Below, in pieces: positions 36,192 to 47,215 of a stretch of 64,000 nucleotides of DNA; the stretch's first letter is position 1; each line of letters starts with the position of its first letter. The translations under genes were made by a program, and so were the position numbers. Source of the DNA: Salminus brasiliensis. Its lineage: Eukaryota; Chordata; Actinopteri; Characiformes; Bryconidae. The stretch is from contig NC_132881.1 in assembly GCF_030463535.1 (NCBI RefSeq), positions 1,987,345 through 2,051,344 of the forward strand, given 5' to 3'. The notes under the pieces are model-generated. The model was given only the letters and a program-made list of their open reading frames with translations. It had not been told where the DNA came from and made no database searches.

Positions 36192-38827
36192 CTGTAACAG
36201 CCAGAACCAGGCGTCGCCCTTTAAGACATGTTGGGTACTGCATGGCATGACATTTACACCTTCAGGCTAACTCTGATACTGGACTAAGAGTTTATGAGCC
36301 TCGTTCATGAAATGGGAGCAGAACACATTCATGCATAATTCATCTGTAAAACGTTGTACAGTTTAGGTCATACCGATTAATTACTCGAGAGTGAGGACTG
36401 ACTAGTTAAGGAGTAGAAAAGTCCACCAGAACCCATTCTTTTGCTTTTTTGTTTGGGTTTTTGGATTAAAAATGCTAATTCATTCATTCATTGATACTCA
36501 TTAACATACACACCTTCTGTTAATACATGTTTTACGCAGCATTTGTGAATCTGGTGGAACGTTTTCAGGAAGGTACGTTTGACTGGAAATTTTCTCACAG
36601 TTTGCTCATGTTCTTATGAAGGGTTCAAGAATGAGGACCCATGACCAGATTTCAGATATACTGTGTGGAAGGAAAAAGAAAATACTAAATAATAAATTAT
36701 ATTATTATATTAAATAATAATAAATTAATCAAATTGAAGTTTAATTAGTCAAAAAATAGCCAATCAGAAAGTGTCTGTGTAGGATTCGTAGCGTGGGCTG
36801 ACTCTTCAGATGAAGTGATGAGCGAGCGTAGCTAATCGATGATGATGAAGACTCATCCTATCTATCTATATTGGCTGGACAATGTGCCAACATGAGAGAC
36901 ATTTCCATTTCTAGACATCACCTAACATCAGCTAGTGCCAGAGTACACCAGGACAAAAGTATTGGGACACCTGCTAATTCACTGTTTTATTCCGCATTCA
37001 GGGGTTATTAAAAAGAGTTGATCCTACTTTTGTTGGAGTAACTGTCTCAACTGTCCAGGCATGAAGACTTTCTACTAGATTTAAGCTTCCCAAAAGGTAT
37101 CGTATGGAGCACCAGCCATCATTCCAGAGAACACAGTTCTTCCACTGCTCCACAGCTCAATGCTGGAGGGCTTTATACCCCTCTAGCCCACGCCTGGCAA
37201 TAGTCAGCATGGTGCCAACAGGCTCGTCCAGACTTTCTTCTGTCCTGGCACCTAAGCAATGGACGGAACTTCCACTGGCTTATTGCACTTATTATGGCTT
37301 ATAACTGCACTCATGCCATGTTTGGCTAAATGCATTGATTAGAAGGGGTGTCCACACATTTTTGGACCTATAGTGTAGTTAGCTTTGGTCATAGCCAAAC
37401 TCCCTCCCTCTACTTACTCAGTAACTTTATTAATAATGCATGCTTTGCTATGTGTCCATGATAAAGAACTCGCGTCTAGTACTATCAGAGCATAACATTC
37501 ATGCTTACATGCAAATATTAGCAAACCTCTCACACTTTTTGGCTGTATATTAGCCTGTTTTCCAAAATTGCCTAAAATAGAATGCTTAACGGAGTACTCT
37601 AGTACCCGTGCACATGCCTAGGCGATCAGTAGCCACGTGCTCAGACCTCTACGGATAGCTTGCATACATGACACCACCTGAGCAGATGGTAATAGAGCTC
37701 ATGAATTATTACAGAGGAAAAAAAGCTGCACTTAAAAAGCTCACAGTCGCACCTGGCATTAACGTGTTCAGATCAAAACACTCTTAAACATATGTTGACT
37801 GAAGCGTAGCTGCTGAGGACTACTGAATAGAGTTGGCGCATAATTTATTTGAAAGGAATTGAGCTCTGGAAATGTTCCTCTGTCTTTCTGACAGATTGCA
37901 GTACACAACAGGAAACGTAGGGGGCGAGTTTGTTCTGTTACACCATAAAACTAATACGTTTTTAAAATTCACTCACTGGTCACTACGCAGCAACCGAACG
38001 ATCTATCGATTGAACTCGAACAAGGCCTAATCGATTAACAGACAACAGAATTGACTAATTATCGAGGACCACTCCGTCACGCCATGAGAACCTGCCAACT
38101 TGCTACACACCGTGAACCAGCCGATGCACACCGTCTCGATGGCGTCCAGCGTAGGGTGTTCGGCTCGGTTGCCCTCGCTGTCCTCCACCTGGAGGTCCGG
38201 GATGGTACCCAGGCACATGACCACGGACGAGATGAGGATGAAGAGGAAGGAAATCACGGCTACCACGCGTGCGGCCAGGGACGACTCTGGCTTCTCCATG
38301 AAGCGCCACATGAGCTTCTGCCAGCGCCTGGGTCCCTCGGGCTCGCCGTCCAGGCCGTCCAGGTCATCCAGGAGCAGCCGGACCTTGTCTGCGATCTCGG
38401 CCAGCTCCTCCTCCTTCTCGTTCAGGTTGCTCTTGCAGCACTCGTCCAGGCAGCTCAGGTCGATCTTCCAGAACTCCATCTCCTTGATGAAGCAGATGGG
38501 GCAGATGCCCCTCTTCATGTGGACCTCGCCGAAGTAGTAGACCTCCACGATGCACTTGAAGGAGTCCGGGTCGCGGTCGAAGTAGAACTCGCGCCCGCAC
38601 GGGTCATAGTCGTCGCACAGCGAGGAGATGAGGTCGAAGCTGCGCGCGGGGCAGTTGGCCAGCTCGGCCAGGCGGCTCTCCGGGTAGCGGTTGAGCACCT
38701 CGGGGCGCAGCGCGAGGCGCACGCCACCGATGTTAACGGAGATCTCGCGCTGCTGGTGGTGCAGCAGCTCCTCGCCGCCGTCGCTCTGGCTGCTGGAGCT
38801 GCTGCGGCTCCTCGGCAACCTCCACAT
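35448..38827 (-). CDS. kcnf1: Kv5.1-type voltage-gated potassium channel modifier subunit, two coding exons (whole gene span)
   Basis: The product is an electrically silent Kv alpha subunit of the plasma membrane. By family knowledge, Kv5.1 does not conduct alone but joins Kv2-family subunits and changes their gating. Coding segments 38827-38111 and 36191-35448 join in phase 0 to give 486 residues; I recall about 494 for human KCNF1. Visible domains are a T1 tetramerisation domain (about 28-132, with CDDYDP and FYFDRDPDSFKC), S1 (about 186-207), S2 (229-248), S3 (258-277), S4 with spaced arginines (295-316, LRIMRVARVFKLARH), S5 (328-348), a pore loop with filter TVGYGD (375-380) and S6 (392-414). 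S6 carries PIHP in place of the usual PxP kink, typical of KCNF1. The start at 38827 is chosen because homology begins just after it; the open frame runs on upstream only through GA-rich low-complexity sequence. A 1,919-bp GT-AG intron splits S2, whereas the mammalian gene is intronless. Whether this is the direct kcnf1 orthologue or a fish paralogue cannot be settled here. Confidence 0.95.
36192..38110 (-). other. kcnf1 intron, containing a DNA-transposon remnant
   Basis: This is a 1,919-bp phase-0 intron with GTGTGT at its donor and TTACAG at its acceptor. It is AT-rich, unlike the flanking GC-rich exons. It holds a MITE copy at about 36950-37376 and otherwise no recognisable feature. Confidence 0.85.
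36950..37376 (+). mobile_element. MITE family 1 copy inside the kcnf1 intron
   Basis: Both ends are recognisable (GGACAAAAGTATTGGGACAC; GGTGTCCACACATTTTTGGA). It lies in the kcnf1 intron, antisense to the gene. Confidence 0.85.
38111..38827 (-). CDS. kcnf1: kcnf1 coding exon 1 (N-terminus, T1 domain, S1, start of S2)
   Basis: This exon is 717 nt and encodes residues 1-239. It starts at MWRLPRSRSS and ends at ETVCIGWFT, followed by a GTGTGT donor. A serine-rich N-terminus precedes the T1 domain. The exon is very GC-rich with G/C at third codon positions, so the antisense frames also stay open (for example 38051-39274 on the plus strand); these are shadows. Reading past the donor gives a non-homologous tail, which supports splicing here. 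Confidence 0.93.
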
Positions 38828-39180
38828 CTCCCTCCGCCTTACCACAGCCCCAGCATGCCGCGAGAGAGGAGAGAGGAGCGGGGAGGAGCGCGCGTACGGA
38901 GTTGGGTAACTCCTGGAGAGAGCGGAGGCGCGGAGGAGAGAAAAACGCGCACGGCGCTCCTCGCGCTCACTGAAGACACGACGCCAAGTGGCAGCAGCAG
39001 CTTTACCTCCCTCTCTCTCACCTCCCTCACTTCCTCTATAACACTCCTCTCTGGCTTCTTCCCTCCTTCTATCAGTCACTCCACACTGTACCCCAACCCC
39101 ATCTCTCTCTCTCTCTCTCTCTCCCCAGCTGTAACTCTTCCTCTCTCTCCCCTTCCTCAATCTCAGAGTAAAGGCATGAG
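38828..39180 (-). promoter_or_regulatory. Probable 5' UTR / promoter-proximal region of kcnf1
   Basis: The region between the chosen kcnf1 start codon and the minisatellite is GC-rich near the start and GA-rich (CT on the plus strand, about 39103-39122) further up. The open frame continues through it but encodes only Arg/Glu/Ser-rich low-complexity sequence with no Kv homology. I see no clear TATA box. The promoter role is inferred from position alone. Confidence 0.45.
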
Positions 39181-41829
39181 TACTGTATCCCAATCTAACT
39201 CAATTAAAGAGCTGAAGCTGTACTATAGTGAAAGTATGGTACTGTATCCCAATCTAACTCAATTAAAGAGCTGAAACTGTACTATAGTGAAAGTATGGTA
39301 CTGTATCTCAATCTAACTCAATTAAAGAGCTGAAACTGTACTATAGTGAAAGTATGATACTGTATCTCAATCTAACTCAATTAAAGAGCTGAAACTGTAC
39401 TATAGTGAAAGTATGGTACTGTATCTCAATCTAACTCAATTAAAGAGCTGAAACTGTACTATAGTGAAAGTATGGTACTGTATCCCAATCTAACTCAATT
39501 AAAGAGCTGAAGCTGTACTATAGTGAAAGTATGGTACTGTATCCCAATCTAACTCAATTAAAAGAGCAGAAACTGTACTATAGTGAAAGTATGGTACTGT
39601 ATCCCAATATAACTCAATTAAAGAGCTGAAACTGTACTATAGTGAAAGTATGATACTGTATCCCAATCTAACTCAATTAAAGAGCTGAAACTGTACTATA
39701 GTGAAAGTATGGTACTGTATCCCAATCTAACTCAATTAAAGAGCTGAAACTGTACTATAGTGAAAGTATGGTACTGTATCTCAATCTAACTCAATTAAAG
39801 AGCTGAAACTGTACTATAGTGAAAGTATGGTACTGTACCCCAATCTAACTCAATTAAAGAGCTGAAACTGTACTATAGTGAAAGTATGGTACTGTATCTC
39901 AATCTAACTCAATTAAAGAGCTGAAACTGTACTATAGTGAAAGTATGGTACTGTATCCCAATCTAACTCAATTAAAATAGCTGAAACTGTACTATAGTGA
40001 AAGTATGATACTGTATCTCAATCTAACTCAATTAAAGAGCTGAAACTGTACTATAGTGAAAGTATAGTACTATACCCCAATCTGACTCAGTTAAAATAGC
40101 TGAAACTGTACTATTGTGAAAGTATGGTACTGTATCCCAATATAACTCAATTAAAGAGCTGAAACTGTACTATAGTGAAAGTATGGTACTGTATCCCAAT
40201 CTAACTCAATTAAAGAGCTGAAACTGTACTATAGTGGAAGTATGGTACCATATCCCAATCTAACTCAATTAAAATAGCTGAAACTGTACTATAGTGAAAG
40301 TATGGTACCGTATCTCAATCTAACTCAATTAAAAAAGCTGAAACTGTACTATAGTGAAAGTATGGTACCGTATCCCAATCTAACTCAATTAAAATAGCTG
40401 AAACTGTACTATAATGAAAGTATGGTACCGTATCCCAATCTAACTCAATTAAAAGAGCTGAAACTGTTCTATAGTGAAAGTATGGTACCGTATCTCAATC
40501 TAACGCAATTAAAAGAGCTGAAACTGTACTATAGTGAAAGTATGGTACTGTATCCCAATCTAACTCAATTAAAAGAGCTGAAACTGTACTATAGTGAAAG
40601 TATGATACTGTATCTCAATCTAACTCAATTAAAATAGCTGAAACTGTACTATAGTGAAAGTATGGTACTGTATCTCAATCTAACTCAATTAAAAGAGCTG
40701 AAGCTGTACTATAGTGAAAGTATGATACTGTATCTCAATCTAACTCAATTAAAAGAGCTGAAGCTGTACTATAGTGAAAGTATGGTACTGTATTCCAATC
40801 TAACTCAATTAAAAGAGCTGAAACTGTACTATAGTGAAAGTATGGTACTGTATCCCAATCTAACTCAATTACAAGAGCTGAAACTGTACTATAGTGAAAG
40901 TATGGTACCGTATCCCAATCTAACTCAATTAAAGAGCTGAAACTGTACTATAGTGAAAGTATGGTACCGTATCCCAATCTAACTCAATTAAAGAGCTGAA
41001 ACTGTACTATAGTGAAAGTATGATACTGTATCTCAATCTAACTCAATTAAAGAGCTGAAACTGTACTATAGTGAAAGTATGGTACTGTATCTCAATCTAA
41101 CTCAAAAGAGCTGAAGCTGTACTATAGTGAAAGTATGATACTGTATCTCAATCTAACTCAATTAAAGAGCTGAAACTGTACTATAGTGAAAGTATGGTAC
41201 TGTATCTCAATCTAACTCAAAAGAGCTGAAGCTGTACTATAGTGAAAGTATGATACTGTATCTCAATCTAACTCAATTAAAAGAGCTGAAGCTGTACTAT
41301 AGTGAAAGCATGGTACTGTATCCCAATCTAACTCAATTAAAATAGCTGAAACTGTACTATAGTGAAAGTATGATACTGTATCTCAATCTAACTCAATTAA
41401 AGAGATCTGAAACTGTACTATAGTGAAAGTATGGTACTGTACCCCAATCTAACTCAATTAAAGAGCTGAAACTGTACTATAGTGAAAGTATGATACTGTA
41501 TCTCAATCTAACTCAATTAAAGAGCTGAAACTGTACTATAATGAAAGTATGGTACCGTATCTCAATATAACTCAATTAAAGAGCTGAAACTGTACTATAG
41601 TGAAAGTATGGTACTGTATCTCAATCTAACTCAATTAAAAGAGCTGAAACTGTACTATAGTGGAAATATGGGTACTATAGTACACTTTCTATGCTATTTT
41701 AATTGAGTTAGATTAGGATACAGTACTTTCACCATAGTATGATATAATGTGGGAATGCTATAGTGAGAGTATGGTTAATGTAATCTAACTCAATTAAAAC
41801 AGCAGAAACTGTACTATAGTGAAAGTATG
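39181..41829 (+). repeat. Large 59/60-bp minisatellite upstream of kcnf1
   Basis: There are about 41-42 tandem units of 59 or 60 bp, each holding CTGTATCYCAATCTAACTC, then CAATTAAAGAGCTG, then ACTGTACTATAGTGAAAG. Units are highly similar, differing mainly by C/T at the CCCAAT position, GG/GA in TATGGT, and AAAGAG, AAAAGAG or AAAATAG. Two units (about 41105 and 41223) lack ATTA. Around 40440-40900 the units are exactly 60 bp, so a plus-strand frame stays open as a 20-residue repeat (NLTQLKELKLYYSES); I regard this as a by-product. After the array an inverted partial copy lies at about 41678-41735 and a last diverged direct copy at 41760-41829. The array begins about 350 bp upstream of the kcnf1 start codon. 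Confidence 0.97.
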
Positions 41830-42884
41830 AAGAATAGTTAGCCGTGTTGGTAAATGGAACAGAAGTAAATAGTGAAACGCCTCTAAAAGCTCCCTCACGA
41901 GGTCATTACACCAAATTGTTATCAGGATGATGCAGACACTGTTTTGCAGTGCAAAAAATATTACATATATTGTTTAAAAATATAAAAAATAATTTGTGGT
42001 GGAGGGATATATACGCTGGGTGTCGTTCAACAAAATAAAAACACAAAGACAATTTTTTTTTATCTACACTACATATAAATCTAGGAAGACACATGTCAAC
42101 AGGTTCACTGGTGGATTTTTTTTTTTTTTTTATGTAAAACTGGTGAGGTGAGTGTGGATGAATGAACGTCACTAACATGAGTTTTTTCTGTCCCTACACT
42201 TTTTCCTCCCTTGTATTTTTTTCCAGCTGTGATTCCCCCAATCAATAAAGAGCTACACTGAAATGTAAAAGGGCAGAGCAATCAAACAGTAATCATCCGC
42301 TTTAATAATCTGGGAAAAATCCACCGAAGTGAAACATATGAATTATTGCAGCACGCAAATAAATCATTCTGTCCTACAGTCCCAATCGTACAGTAACACT
42401 CTTACAGCTTACTGTCACTGTGACAAATTTACCATAGCACACTATGAATTAAAGGCGAGCAGCGTGTCTTTCCTCGCCTGTAAATCCATCTGAACTCATC
42501 CATACAGCCAGTCCTCAATGATGAGACCAGTTATCTCTCAACGGACAAGTTTATGTCTCCCTCTACTGGTAAAACTCTGCTATTACTCCAGCAGGACGTG
42601 TCAGCCATGTGCACAGTTCTCAGGTGTTGATGAAAAGGGTTCTGGGAAATACAAGATTTGCACTTTCAAAGATCAACAAAGTCCAGACATTCCTGACCAA
42701 TTCAAACCCATGTCCAGCAGGGATTTTTTTCTCACTAACCCACTGGCTAAGACTTCCCCATCACACAGTGCAACCAGCGCTGCAAGAGGTGAAGGCTAGC
42801 TTGTGCTTCCTCAATGGTCCACCACAGAACACCACTAGAGCTCAACAAGTTGGGAGGAGAACTGGGAGGTAGTTGCTAATTCTA

Positions 42885-42990
42885 TTACATCAGCTAACAG
42901 ATACATACACACTGGCAAGCATCGCCCTACGCTGAGTGACGGGGAGAAGAGGGCCATCCTACCCACCCAGAGAGAGCAAGGCCAATAATA
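42885..42990 (-). mobile_element. SINE family A fragment, inverted
   Basis: CAGCTAACAGATACATACAC and CCCAGAGAGAGCAAGGCCAA match the reverse of the SINE core; both ends are lost. Confidence 0.55.
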
Positions 42991-45454
42991 TGTGGATCCC
43001 AGCTAAGGGATCCAAATATTATGCCAACGACAGGGCTGCAGCAATATGCATTGTGCACTATGTAGGGAGAATGGAGCCATTTGAGATTCAGCCTCACTGT
43101 GAGCAGGAAAAACACTGAGATTTAGTCTTCAAATACCCTCCATAAGCCACCCTAAACTCGAAGCCCGAAAGACTACTGACCCACCCCCCACATGTATATG
43201 ATAAATATATATGTATATGACAAATTATACTGAATGAAATGACTACAGCGCATACTGAAGTTGTCCATGGTTGCTTGGCAACAGTAATGTGCAAAATGAG
43301 CGACATTATCTGACTGAGGAATTGATCACTGTTCTTCTTATTAATAATAACGTAAATTATGGATTAAACATTTGTGTTTTATGTTGTTAGCGATTTATAA
43401 AAGCAATAAGCCACCACTTGAGGATTTTCTCTACTTCACATTCTGCTGACGTCTCACATCTCCTCCATCTGTCTGAACATGGCCTGCTTCTGTAGAGCCT
43501 TTGGGAGGATGCAAACAGCAGAGACCAGACCTAAAAGCGAAACAGGTCTATAGGTACAGGCTGAAACCTTTCCTGGGCTTCAGTCCAGCACACCCTTCAG
43601 ACAGACAGAGAGACCACTCATCAAAACCTTTTCTCACTTTTCATTCTGCAAGATAAGAAAGGTTCAGTCAGAGAAGCCAGGTTCGAGAGGCACATCCTGT
43701 ACGTTTCTCTCCTTTGAATGTTTGAACTCCTTTAAAAGCTATACTGTAAAGTGTTGGTGAGGTACACAAAGGCAGGTCTTTCACTGAGCACTTCTTCAGA
43801 CACTGCAACTTCATCTATAATGGATAGCTGTGCTTTTCTATCCTTCTTCACACACAGAAGACAACATACCTTTCATATCAGCATGGCTGGTGGGGGGGGG
43901 TGTTGCCAGAGCAATCGCATTCAGACAGTAAGGCATTGGAAAATGACCCAACAGAGGGACGTAACAGTCATCTATCTAATTATCTGCAAGGATCGAACCC
44001 ACAAAGACCCTGAAAGCTGGTATGAATAAATGGCACAAATGAAATGAAATGATTGATAATTACTAAACCAATCATTTCCTGATTCAGGCATGTTGTGATG
44101 AATTGGGTATTTGCTGTATTAAGCTTAATTCCATTCCGATCCTGAATGCCCATTATGTACAGCACACAGCAGTGAGGCTTATCTCAAAAGCAGCCCATAT
44201 TAGGTATAATATCATATAGAGCAAAGAAGTGCTTAAACCAGGGAAACTGGGGACTGGTTTGGGAATCACTGTCCTAAACTGATAATTACTGAAGTCATAA
44301 GTCATTCCAGTCCAGTGGTTTGTAGCAACTCAGCTCATCTTACTACCTTTCAGGTAACGGACATTACTCCTCCAGTGTGTGAGATAGTTAGCGTTAATGC
44401 TAACTGCTCAGAAAACTGCAGCCTCTCTTCGTGTGACCTCTCTGCTAACATCATGACTGTCTAAATTGGAATCCTGAATGTTATGCATGGTGGTTTGTAA
44501 GTCTTTTTAGAAGATGTAACCACAATCAGACTCCCAAAGCCGGTCAAAGCAGCTCCTCCACTGTAACCATAGCACTCTGCTTCGTAATTACAGATCCTGT
44601 TTTACAGAATTTGAGTTAGGCTCCAGTTGATTTCCTCCCAGCTGGAGGAATGGTTAAACAGCAGTACAGGGAAATAGTGGCTTTTATTAGTCACACACAC
44701 CAGTTCTCCAAAGAACCGAAAGCAGTAACACATTTTTCCTTCTTACCTCAAATGCAGTTAATCGCCCAAGATATGTTTGGTGTCTGAGCTAGAGGCCAAC
44801 GTAGCTGACAAGTAATGTAAGCCTACTGCCACCAATTTGTATGGTGCCAACTGCAAGCCAAAATCACCAAAACGAAACGAAAGCTAATGCTAGCTTTATG
44901 ATGTACACATGATGTCCATGTTGATAGATAACTGCATGCTATTAGATGTGTTATTGAGTGATTCAGGTATGTTTTAAAAAATTTGGACCATTTGGGCCAG
45001 CTGTACTGTTGCACAGCCTCCCAAAATGGAGAATAAGCAGGGAAGTCCATTCTTTAAGACTGCTATTTGCTTTCTAAAGGTTTCTTTGTGATTTGAACAC
45101 TATACATGATATACATCTGCAGATTACATATTTTTATTAGACAATGTTACTCGTACAGGTTCTCAGAGATCTTGCTCAGTTTGACCACATTTTACAGATA
45201 CTAATTGATAACAATTAACATGCTAAGACTAACACCATTATAAGACACTGTGCACAATATGGGTATGATTTGAAGGTTAGTTAGAGTCAGATCATTAGAA
45301 ATGTAAACTTCACCTAGTGAAAATGAGGAGGTGTTGGAAATGTGTGATCCATGCTGAGAGCTATTTACAGAGGGGCATGTGTGGTCCAAGTGACAAACTA
45401 GTCAGATTTCAGCTTTGAGTAAATGGGGAAATCATAGCACATGACACTTTTGTA

Positions 45455-45695
45455 CCTTAACCCATCAAAGCGTAGACTCCACAGGACCTCTGTTGGCATC
45501 CTGTGATATCTGGCACCAAGACGTTAGCAGCAGATCCTGTAAGTTGTGAGGTGGGGTTTCCTTAGGAGCCCATGACTGAAGGTTGTCCTACCTTGTGGTA
45601 CTTTTTGGTAGGTACGGACCACGGCACACCGGGAACACTCCACAAGATCTGCCGGATGTTGATGAAAGTGTCTCAGATTCTTATGCTTGTCAATT
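45455..45695 (-). mobile_element. Tc1-like transposon fragment (family 2), inverted
   Basis: Reverse-strand family motifs are visible (GACTCCACAGGACCTCTG; GGCACCAAGACGTTAGCAGC; TTTGGTAGGTACGGACCACG). Ends are lost. Confidence 0.7.
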
Positions 45696-46282
45696 TTTCT
45701 TATGCCTTAAACACATCAACTTCAAAAATGACTGTTCATTTGCAGCCTAATAATAGACTGTAAGGACAGAAGTACTGGGCATATATATGTATAGGTAAGC
45801 CCAGGTGAGCTGGATTGGCCAAGCATGCACATGGAATGTAAACAAGGCAGCAGATGAAAAGTCATTCTAGTGTAGCTGAGCTGCTGTAAAACTCACCCCA
45901 GTAGCACTCCCTCTTCTTCTTGGCCAACCAAACATCCAGCACGACACTGGACTTAAAGTCACCTTCACCAACAACTTCTCAGCAACCTGCGGGTTGTGAA
46001 GGAGCCTCAGGCCTTTCAGAGTGGAGTCCAGCTTCTTCCATTAACAGAAACCAAATTCTAAAAAAAAACACACACAAACACATGTCCACACACAGTCAGT
46101 GAGAGGTCATGACCCCAAGCAGGGCAGGTTTGTGTACTGTACTAGCAGGATTTTTAGCTTCAAGCTTCCCTGACAATGTTTCTGAAACTCTTTCAGCTCA
46201 AACAGGCGTGGCTAGCTCAGACAGCAAACGAGTCATGACTCAAGCTCTGGCCCACACTTACTATTTTCACACAGTCAACCTA

Positions 46283-46450
46283 CAGCTGTGGAAAAACCCC
46301 TTAAGGTCCTTTGAGGAGCTTTCAAGAAAAGGCTTTATGATGAAAATGGTTCATCGAAGGTTCCTTAAAGCACATTATCGGGTTCATTTACAGTTCCACA
46401 CTGAAGAACCTCCAAAAGTTCTTTAAGGATCTAATACTTTTAACAGTGTA
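46283..46450. mobile_element. Family 3-like repeat
   Basis: It contains CCTTAAGGTCCTTTGAGG, GAAGGTTCCTTAAAGC and CTCCAAAAGTTCTTTAAGG and ends near ACTTTTAACAGTGTA, a typical end for this repeat class. Confidence 0.6.
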
Positions 46451-46799
46451 CAGTTGTGGTAACAGGGGACAATTGCATAAATTCCATATCAAAAATTTCC
46501 CATCACTACAGGTACAAATAAAGTGTGGGAAAAGGAATGTAAGGCCATTTAGTGCTAAAAGTAATGTGACCTAGCAATAAAGAGTACTGAGGACTCCCAT
46601 ACCTTAAATTCACTTTTCTAGTGAAGACTATGTTAGTACCACATGGTGGAGCCAAAGGACAAGCTATGATTTTAGGCAAAGGTCCAGTGACTCAGGTTGA
46701 GGAGAATATAATCATTTTACAGGAAAAACAGATTTCATAATTATTACAATTTTAGGTTTTTTGTGCCATTACACATCTTAAATTCCAGCAACTGACGTA

Positions 46800-47136
46800 T
46801 GTGTGTGTGTGTGTGTGTCTTTCATCACTGCCCACAGGGTGCTGCTGGCTGGATATTTCTGGTTGGTGGACTATTCTCAGTCCAGCAGTGATACGGAGGT
46901 GTTTAAACACTCCAGCAGCACTACTGTGTCTGATCCACTCATACCAGCACAACACACTATCTAAATAATACCCACCTGCTCTGTGGCAGTCAGTCCTGTG
47001 GGGTCCTGACCACTGAAGAACAGGGTGAAGAGGAACAGATGGACTAGAGTGTTTAATTATAGAAGTACAAAGTTCTCCTATTTGGTAAGGACAGTGAGAC
47101 AGTGGACTGGTGGAGGTGGTTTTAATGAAGTTACCA

Positions 47137-47172
<36 letters not shown>

Positions 47173-47215
47173 TGGTCACTTCATTAAAAGCACCTCCTTG
47201 CTCCTTACACACTGA
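46800..47215 (+). mobile_element. Teleost DNA-transposon-derived repeat ending in an (AT)n palindrome
   Basis: The body contains CTATTCTCAGTCCAGCAGTG, CTGATCCACTCATACCAGC and CTGTGGGGTCCTGACCACTG, all words of a widespread teleost repeat. It ends GGAGGTGGTTTTAATGAAG next to an (AT)n run (about 47138-47170), after which an inverted end follows (ACTTCATTAAAAGCACCTCC). Confidence 0.7.

Larger units (their letters stand above)
41830..46282. other. Intergenic DNA between kcnf1 and arg2
   Basis: It holds a SINE fragment and a Tc1-like fragment listed separately, two poly(T) tracts (about 42052-42061 and 42117-42131) and unique-looking AT-rich sequence. Confidence 0.55.

Noticed and set aside
35685-36243. 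Open frames antisense and out of frame to kcnf1 exon 2
   Set aside because: They are shadows of the GC-rich coding exon with no homology of their own.
39191-39193. Upstream ATG as kcnf1 start
   Set aside because: It would add 122 residues of GA-derived low-complexity peptide with no Kv5.1 counterpart; the ATG at 38827 fits family length.
38051-39274. Plus-strand open frame of 407 codons over kcnf1 exon 1
   Set aside because: It is antisense to a clear Kv channel exon and arises from its high GC content; the peptide has no domain and runs into the minisatellite.
39181-41829. Possible CRISPR-like array
   Set aside because: Units are contiguous direct tandem copies with no unique spacers, and the context is vertebrate.
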